Below, piece after piece: positions 56,490 through 64,000 of a stretch of 64,000 bases of DNA. This DNA comes from Yamagishiella unicocca (Eukaryota; Chlorophyta; Chlorophyceae; Chlamydomonadales; Volvocaceae). The position numbers and the translations under genes were made by a program. Where the stretch lies: positions 62,001 through 126,000 of the forward strand of contig BDSL01000003.1 of NCBI GenBank assembly GCA_003116995.1, given 5' to 3'. Under the pieces are notes generated by a model. The model did no database searches, was not told where the DNA came from, and worked only from the letters and a program-made list of their open reading frames with translations. Position 1 is the stretch's first letter. Each line of letters opens with the position of its first letter.

Positions 56490-57640
56490 TGTGTCTGGGA
56501 CGGAGGTTGGGTGCCGGTTGATGGGTGCGGTCTTTACGAGGTCGGGGGCTGGTCCCTGGGTTGACCTCCCGGATCGTGCAATCCTCCGTTGCTTGGGTGG
56601 AGTTTTATTTGGGCCCTTCTTCGGGGATTTGAAGCGTTGGGGCTTCCCCGGAAAGGTTGAACAGCTGTGGGGCCTCGGCACCTTTTTTTGCGGGTAGTTT
56701 CCGATCGGCTAACCTGTGAGGGGCCGGAGGACATGAGTGAGGGGTCGTGATCGGCCCTTGCTGCGTGGTGGCAATTTCCCCCGTGCTTCGTTCCCAGGTG
56801 GACGTGTCCTGCTGCTCGGAACTCTTGTTCTATAAAATGGAAGGTGGTCAGTTATTCTGGTTCTGGACATGGAAAAAACAACTGTTTGGGTCACTGTAAC
56901 CTTTCGAGACCGACGAGTCTCGACTTTGGGTCCCTGTAACCATTCCGCAGGGTCGATTCACTGCTTTTGTTGTTGTTGTTGTAACGGTTATAGTGGGTTC
57001 CAGACCAAGAGGTAGAACCATCGGGCACATCGCCTGACACTGAGAAAGACGGAGGAAACAAAGACCGACATGCACCGGAACGAAGGCAAACCACCAGAAC
57101 ATGTGCCCGATGGTTCTACCTCTCGGTCTGGAACCCACTGTAACCGTTACAACAAGAACACCAAATCGACAGGCCGTAGGCACACAGAGCAGCAGCCAGT
57201 ACCCCAGGGGGAATTTGCACTAGAGGCTCCCCTATCAGGAACTGACCACCGACCAACCTAACAGCCCAGCAACCGACGAACCAGTGAAGCGCCGCAACGA
57301 TGCAATCATCGGTACCAGCCGCCTCTCATCCCAAAAGGCACGGACCCCTAGCAGGGCTCAACACGCCTATATAGCCAGAAAGTATGAAGCACGGGAAACC
57401 CCGCTCCCCAAGACAACCCGAGCCGATCAGGAATCCACCAGTACCTCAGCCGGTCCCCCGCACACAAGGCGATTGGCGACAACCCGCAAGAAAGGATGCC
57501 GAGGCCCCACTGCATCCCAGCCTTTCTGGGGAAGCCCCAGCGCAGCAAAGCCCCTCAGAAGGGCCCAAAACTCCACCACCCCACGGCGAACGGCACGATC
57601 CAGAAGACCACTACCCGGAGTAAGAGGGGGACCACCAGCC
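56490..57640. repeat. Imperfect palindrome of about 1.15 kb
   Basis: Inverted halves centred near 57065. Innermost arms 56975-57030 and 57101-57156 match as reverse complements with about two mismatches in 56 bases. Outer arms, about 56560-56720 and 57470-57615, also match in reverse complement (shared blocks GCCGAGGCCCCAC, GGGGAAGCCCC, AGAAGGGCCCAAA and ACTCCACC). Between them, GGGGGAAA/TTGC and ACTGACCACC blocks pair too. The transcript of either strand could fold into a long hairpin. Confidence 0.8.
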
Positions 57641-57784
57641 CCCGCCAGGTGTGCTGGTGGTCGATCCCTTCTTAGGGAGCCTACAGCGTAAATTCCCGTT
57701 GGAGTGCTGGCTGCTGTTTTTGCCTCTGGACTGCTGACTGGGATCACGGTTACAGTGACTGGTGTCTCGGTGGTGCGGCACGAT

Positions 57785-57875
57785 TGATTTCTGTCTCCTT
57801 CGTTTCTTCCAGCATCCGGCGTATCGCCCGATGGGTTCTGCCTGTTGGTCTGGAGCCCACTGTAACAGTTACTAC
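57785..57875 (+). repeat. Copy of the 'CCCACTGTAAC' dispersed repeat
   Basis: TTTCTGTCTCCTTCG, GCCCGATGGGTTCTGCCTG, TTGGTCTGGAGCCCACTGTA and ACAGTTACTACTA follow the same order as the copy near 44062. Confidence 0.75.
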
Positions 57876-59421
57876 TACCCCACTGCTTGCGAAGGCATGG
57901 TTCCGGGCATGTCCACCCGGGTGCAATCCCGGCGCACGACAGGGCGCCTGATGCTTTCTAAAATGTACGGCGCACGCGAAGTGCGCCAGGGTGCTAGGAC
58001 GGGGACTTCAACCGAAAATAATGCCATCCCCGAGCACTGTAACATTTACTACTACCGTCTCCGAGAATGGACAGCTTCCCGTTTCCGAAATCAGTCGGTA
58101 CGTCATTCGATTCTCGATACAAGCAATATAGCGGCCCGATGTCAAAAACAAACACGCGCACGGATGCATGTGGCGCCGGTATGACTTGCTGCGGCGTGCT
58201 AACAGCGATCTAGCCCCGCTTGCACAGCTGTGAGATCGGCAGCATCATCCTTGTTACTACGGTATGCGCGCCCCAGCAATCAGCTTGATAACACGGCTTC
58301 GACAGTCTGCCGCTTCCGAGCCCGGCGCCGTCAACTGGCTAAGCATAGCAGCGATGCCGTGACGAGGGCACGCGCCCATTCGTTCAACCAAGAATGCGAC
58401 CGTGCAACTACCTAGCAAAGACGTTGAACTGCAACAATTTTGCATATTTAAACAATGAACAACGCGAAAGCGGACAAATACCCAATTCTGCAACTATGGA
58501 GACGGCAGTACCCGTACGGGCCCTAGAGGAGACGATGTTATGCAGGTCCCGCCGCACGAGATGTTTCAGCTGCCCTGAAGGATGCACAAGCACGTTCGTA
58601 CCCCAGAGCCGGGACCCTGGCAACCGACTCTCCTGACATTCAACTAGGTTCACAACCAAATTGACCCCTCGCGACCCGAAACATAACTCAGCAACCCCCC
58701 TCCCGAATTCATCCGGCTGATATTCCTCCTCACGTCCGGAGCACACCCCACCCCGCCCATCCTGCTTTCTGCGGCGAAAGAGGGGGCACGGATAGCGCCC
58801 CCCAAAACTGTTGGTTCGTTCCGAGAGCCGACACCACCCGGTGTGGGATATGACCAACGCAGCTCGACAACGTGTCTGTTGGCCGGTCGCTCGGGACGTC
58901 ATCCCTTATCGTTGCCTCTGCCGCCTGCCGCTATCGTGTTCTGGGTACAAGCGGTCCGGCAGATAGCGTGCAACATGCCGTACGGTAACGCCATCGCCAC
59001 CGACACGGGTCACCACAAGATCTCAGCTTTGTGAATCTTACGTACAAGGCAAAGCGGCCAACTTAATTGCATTGGATAAAGCACCTCGTGCACCTGGACA
59101 TCGGGCGTATTTGCATCTGTCCAGCCCGCTTGCGGCGTCGCACTGCCTGACACAGAACAGCGCCCGAAGATGCGAGGAAGACCGCAACATAGGGAGCAAA
59201 TGCAGAACGCGCGCGTCCACGACTGGCATGCGTTGGTACGGACTGTGCCTGTACCGGCTGTGCTAAAAAGGGATTTGCCCCCAAAATGCATACGTGTGCG
59301 CGTAAGAATGCAATGACGTTCCGCAATCGCCGGATCGGCCGTGTTTCCTTGATCAGAACGCTCCCGGACTTTTATATGATCTTCTATATTTATGCGTTCT
59401 GTACTTCCTGTATTTGCCACA

Positions 59422-62400
59422 TCAGCCGGTGTCCGGTCCTCGTCCTCCGCCACGAGCCAGCGTGCACACCCACACGTCCGCCTTGTTAAACCCAGGCAGC
59501 TCCACGCTGCCGCCTGCGCGCGACGGGCATCCTTCCGGCCCCCATTCGTCATCCGCCTCGGCCGCATTCCAAGCAATAGCCGCCGCCGCGGCAGCCATGG
59601 CGTCAGCGTCGCCGCCAGTGCGTGTGGCACCCGCGATTGCGGTAGCGCGGCTGTTGTTGCCGCCACCCGCACCAGCAGCGGACAGCGCGGTGAGCCGCAG
59701 CATCTGAGCCGCCGGGTCGCCGGCCGCAGCCGCGCGGTGGATCCTCTTCGCCACTGCCCAAGAGCACAGCGCCCTTCCCATGAGCGCGCTGCTACACAAC
59801 TTCAACAGCCGCGCGTAAGGCCTGCCGCCGTGCTGGCTGCGGTAGAGCCGCGCCGCACTGATGCTGCCGTCGTGTGCAAAGGAGCCCTCCTCGGCCGCGC
59901 ACCGCACACGAAGCCCGCGCAGCACGCGGTGCTGCGACGGTACCAGGGGGGAGTCAGTCGGCGACGCGGGGAGCTCCGAGGACAGTGGCGTCCTCTGTGG
60001 CGAGGCCAACGCCCCCAGCAGTAGCTGTGAGGGGTGCGTCTGGGTCCGAGGGGTGAGCTGCGCCGAGTTGGTCGACAGCAGCGCCTGGCTGCTTTGAGCC
60101 AGGCTGGCTTGAAGGTTGATCAGCTGGGCGGAGCTGCGTGTCACCATGACACCCACGGGCAGCCCCGTAGCGATGTTGGTCTCCGTGACCCGGTGCTGGC
60201 GGGGGCTCTGCCCAGAGCGCTGAGAGATGACGCGCAGCGAGGTGCTACTGCGACGAAACGGTATGGCGAAAGAGGTCAGTGGGGCCGAGTGGGCCGGGCT
60301 GTTCTCGCCAGCGTCGGGTCGTGCGGTGGAGGCGTGCTGCTTGAAGCTGCGCGGCTTGTTTGGGGAGACGAGGGTGGCGACGGCTGCTCCGGAGAACGTC
60401 GCCGCCACCCCGTCATCACCTTCCGAGGAGGCCAGTCCAGCGGTTACATCGTCGCCGCACGAGCCGTCGCGGCCGCCGAGGTTGTAGCTGCTAGCTGGGA
60501 GCCCCAGAATTTCGTCCTCGCCATTGGGCGAGCGCTCCGCCATGAGGGACTGCGGTGCCGTGTGTGACAGTGGTAACGACAGCGGCGGCAGCCGTGGTAT
60601 CTGCTGATGAAGGGAGATTCGTCGCGGTGTGAGTCGTGTGGGGGACCTCGGGGTTGGCGGTATCAGGGAGAGGACCGCGGGCGTCGCCTGTGGTGACTCT
60701 GGTCGCAGAAGTGGCTCGGGCCAGATGCCTCCAAGGGCTGCTCTATGAGACCCGGTGTCTCGCCACCTGTCCCCCAGCATCGACACCCTGCGCCCTGACC
60801 CAATCGAGGGGGCCTTATGCAGGTCGGTCGGGGAGTTTCGGTCCGCGGTCCGTGGGGCCATGTTCCTATGGATACGTGTACGAGCCGACCGGTTGAGGCC
60901 AGAGGTGGCCGACATGCCACCCATGCTGAAGCGCCGCCGGTGGATACCACTGGCGGCGCTGCCAAAGCTGTTGCCCGCTGCGCCGCTGACGGGTCCACCA
61001 CCACCACCGGTAACGAATAACCACGCTGCGGGATCCACCTTGCGGCCGTCTACCGACACCGGGCCAAGGCGCCCAGCACTGCCTTGTTCGCTGCAGTTGC
61101 CTCCTCCACCAGCTCCCCCATCACCGTTGCCGCCCCCGCCGTACTGTGGCTGGGACATCGCCGGCGCGGGCACGGTCACCAGCAGCTCGTCTCCCAGCTC
61201 GTGTCCAAGCAGCTCGGGCGGCCAGGGCACATTGCAGCGGAGGTCCTCCTCCAGGGCCAGCAGCCAGCGCATGGCGGTGGGCTGCAAAGGCAGAGATGTG
61301 CCCCAGGAGAGTAACCAAGCAAGAGGTAGCCAGGGTTTGGGCCACGGGAGGTTGTGGCTGTGGGTTGTGAGAAATTGACTGGCATTTTCCTTAGGTGGAG
61401 TGCAGATGGGTCGGTAGGAGAGCGGTCATGGCCGCAAATCGGTTCACATTGGTGCAAAAGTGCATGTCAAGGCTGCGGACGTCGGTGCTTGGCGTTTTGC
61501 CTTGCTGTAATGTGCGGCAGCAACTGCACGGACAAATCCATTGCGTGCAGACTGTTGGACATGGCCAGAAACCCTTAGTGGTGGAGGCCGGCACATAGAC
61601 AGTGCCACCCACGCCATTTACGATAGCCCTTGCCCCGACACCCACCGCAGAGGTGAAGGCCGCCAGTATGAGCCCGCCCTCCAGCACTGCCGGGTAGCCA
61701 CCCAGCGCCCGCAGCTGCGCCAGCGCGGTGGAGTGAAGCGTGGACAGCGACTCGCGCGTGACGGCCTCATTCCACTCCATCAGTGTAGCCACTCCCACAA
61801 CCTGTGCACGGAGGACGACGGCTTTGAGGAGTGTCCCGCCAAATAACTAGTCTGGTGCCCACCAAACAACACGGCCAGCAAAGGTGCTGCAAAGCAAACT
61901 GTGTAATGGCGGAGCCTGACTGATGCAGATGCTGAGCACGCTCACCTGCACCATTGCTAGGGTGACGCAGCCCAGTGGCGCCGCGAGCACGCCCGGCAGC
62001 ACCTGGCCCAGGGTCCGCAGAGCCATCCGCTCCAACAGCAGCTGCCGAGCCGCCAGCGAGCTAGCCATGGCCTGGTACAGATCCTGGGGCTCCATTCCAT
62101 GCGAAGAAGGCATCTGTTTCACACGAAGGTAGCGATGCGGTTCCGTGCTGTGGCCGGCCTCCAAGCCTTCAAGTGTGAAGCGGCCCTTATGCCAGATGAT
62201 CAGGCCCTGGCGTGGCGAGGGGCACGGAGGGTCAACGGAGGGGCAAGGGACGGAGGTCAGGCGGGCAATGGGAGGGCACGGAGGGAACTCCGAATGGGTG
62301 CACCGTACCAAGGCAAGCAGTAGGACGTTAGCAACCTGTATCACGCGGCCATCTGTGGCAGACCTCCGCAGCTTATGTGTGGCGAGCCAAAAAGAGCGAC

Positions 62401-64000
62401 TGCCCGAACTGCGGACCATATCATTTCAGTCGTGCTGAGGGCTCACTGCTCTACCATGCAGGCTCTACCTGCTGCTCTATGCGCATGGCAGATCAGAAAA
62501 CAGTGCTCTATGCATGGCAGATCAGAAAACAGTGCATGACCATGTCTACATTCTGCACCTTATTCACGTCATTCCCCAGCCCACGTCCCACTGCTCCCCG
62601 CCAGCCTCACCTGAATATCCCTGCGCGCCAGCGGCGTCAGCCTCTCGACCGTGGAGTTACCCAGCAGCACCATGCCACCAACCGCCGCGTCGCTGATGAG
62701 CTTGGTCAGCTGTTGGGAGCAGCCGGGACAGGTGGCAGGTGGATGGGGGAATGGGCTACCTGGTAGTATGGTAATGGGGACCGTACAGCGCAGCTCCGAG
62801 ATTTGAAACATGACACCACCATGCGGCTGGAAGGTGGGTGCACGAAATGCAGAAACACCCAGCACCCCTTGTTGCACACGAAGTGTCCGGCTGCTGCACT
62901 TGCGGCCGCCAGCACCCATCCACGCCCATCACCCCGCCTTCCTTCCTTCCCCCGGCCGCCCTCCCTGCAGCCCCACCTGCATGCACGCCCCCGAGTAGGC
63001 CATGCGGCCGCTGAGGCCCTTGCGGTACACCACATCACGCCCCGGGACCAGTCCGCTGCAGATGCCCACACGCACGCGGAAGCCCCTGCGCCAGCAGTGG
63101 CAGTAGTAAAGAGCAGATGCGGAGGCAGACATGAGGACATGGGGAAGAGTGGAGCTGGACTGACCAGGTATTTCAGGCATACAGTGGACGCGGCCAATGA
63201 CCGAGCGACTGGCCAACGCCATCCGTATATCCATAGATAGGTACAATGGTTATACGATAATGCGCAAACCTTACAATGCCCAATTACGAGACTGGCAACT
63301 GTGTGCTGCGGCATCCTTTAGGTCAATTCCAGACCTCAACACTACCCCAAGCCGTGCCACCTGTCCCAGTTCCCATTCTGCATTGCAGCCCCGCCAGCTA
63401 TGGCCCTGACCCCCTTTGCCAAGTCACCCACCTGAAGCAGAGAACCCCGTGTCCTGACGATTGGCCGAAGGATCCCTGCGTAGCGCCGGTGCCGGTATTG
63501 GGGCGCAGGTACGGCAGGGCCCCTCCGATGCTGCGCCGGAAGGTGGTACTGGCCGCTGTGATCGGTGACCCCAGTGCAAAGCCGCCAGGCCCGGACATCC
63601 GCTCACGCATGACAGCTGGAGACACCTGGTCCAGAAAGGGCCTTGCGTACGATAACCCTGGTCGGGATCTGGATATAGGACTGGCTGCAGCCGCAACCGC
63701 TGAGGCAATTGAACAGGCATATGCGCCATCCGCAGCTGAAATTGCGGTGTTGCCATCGGCATCACCGTCGAGGTTATGGCTGTCACTGACCCCGCTGCAA
63801 CCCGCATCGGGCCCAGAGGGTATACCTGCTGCCGACGATACCGCCACTGTGTTCACAAAGGACAACATCGCTGGAGCGGAGGGCTGGTGGGATCGGCTGG
63901 CGCCGAACGGATGCAGCTCCTCCTTGTCGCCCGGCTGCTGTGGCTGTGGCCGAACAGCAGCTGAGAAAGCCTGCGGCGGTGCTGTCACTGATGATGCGAC
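59422..64000 (-). CDS. Receptor-like class III nucleotide cyclase, 3' part (paralogue, runs off window)
   Basis: Inverted paralogue of the cyclase at 11234-21787; only the C-terminal part is inside. Exons on the minus strand: 63432 to beyond 64000, 62977-63085, 62611-62709, 61946-62206, 61646-61801, 59422-61281. Lengths for the four middle exons are 109, 99, 261 and 156, against 109, 99, 234 and 156 in the other copy. Motifs: GFRVRVGICSGLVPGRDVVY, LISDAAVGGMVLLGNSTVER, LIIWHKGRFTLE, then the degenerate C2 segment VVGVATLMEWNEAVTRESLS and EGGLILAAFTSA, followed by WLLALEEDLRC and HELGDELLV. C2 again lacks both metal aspartates. The last exon has 620 codons against 518; its centre is unrelated low-complexity sequence, but its C-terminal part (GLRVRCAAEEGSF, GRPYARLLKLCSSALMGR) is nearly identical. 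The C1 catalytic exon and membrane helix would lie beyond the window. Confidence 0.85.
62462..62536. repeat. Tandem duplication in paralogue intron
   Basis: Two copies of a segment containing ATGGCAGATCAGAAAACAGT in intron 62207-62610. The equivalent intron of the other copy (19033-19404) has it once, in the other orientation relative to the window, so the duplication is younger than the gene duplication. Confidence 0.75.

Larger units (their letters stand above)
54909..59421. other. Gene-poor region with dispersed repeats and a large palindrome
   Basis: No gene recognised in 4.5 kb. Contains pieces of the dispersed 'CCCACTGTAAC' repeat (about 55772-55840, 56975-57156, 57790-57875), the imperfect palindrome at about 56490-57640 and several short frames without motifs. 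The segment at 56100-56460 is AT-rich. Confidence 0.45.

Overview
The window looks like nuclear DNA of a chlorophyte green alga of the Chlamydomonas/volvocine type. The support is high GC, many short introns with GT..AG borders, alanine/glycine/glutamine-rich coding inserts, TGTAA-type 3' end signals, many intronic minisatellites, and class III nucleotide cyclases of the kind that are numerous in these algae. All gene models below were built by hand from open frames, splice borders, phase agreement and remembered family motifs. No search was run.

Layout. (1) 136-9563, minus: a guanylyl-cyclase-type protein with a PAS domain interrupted by a very large low-complexity insertion; its 5' end is unresolved. 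(2) 11234-21787, plus, divergent from the first: a receptor-like cyclase with a signal peptide, an extracellular region resembling a solute-binding domain, one transmembrane helix, a C1 cyclase domain and a degenerate C2 cyclase domain. (3) 22892-24955, plus: Mediator subunit MED6. (4) Three tandem minus-strand genes: an unrecognised acidic, probably organelle-targeted protein (26893-31159), the DEAH-box RNA helicase DHX35 (32180-39727, 16 exons) and a mitochondrial inner-membrane signal peptidase of the IMP1 type (40131-42087). (5) 44831-50703, plus: a secreted expansin-like protein in 13 exons. (6) 52993-54908, plus: the 3' part of an unrecognised single-pass membrane protein. (7) 59422-64000, minus and running off the end: a paralogue of the cyclase at 11234-21787, in inverted orientation, with several introns also conserved.

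Between the genes are gene-poor stretches (9.6-11.2, 21.8-22.9, 25.0-26.9, 31.2-32.2, 42.1-44.8, 50.7-53.0 and 54.9-59.4 kb). They hold dispersed repeats, including an imperfect palindrome of about 1.15 kb centred near 57065.

Biologically, the ends carry cyclic-nucleotide signalling genes (three cyclases, two of them paralogues). The middle carries housekeeping functions: transcription (MED6), an RNA helicase (DHX35), mitochondrial protein maturation (IMP1) and extracellular-matrix modification (expansin-like). I see no operon-like logic. The most unusual items are the cyclase gene structures, the inverted paralogue pair and the palindromic repeat.
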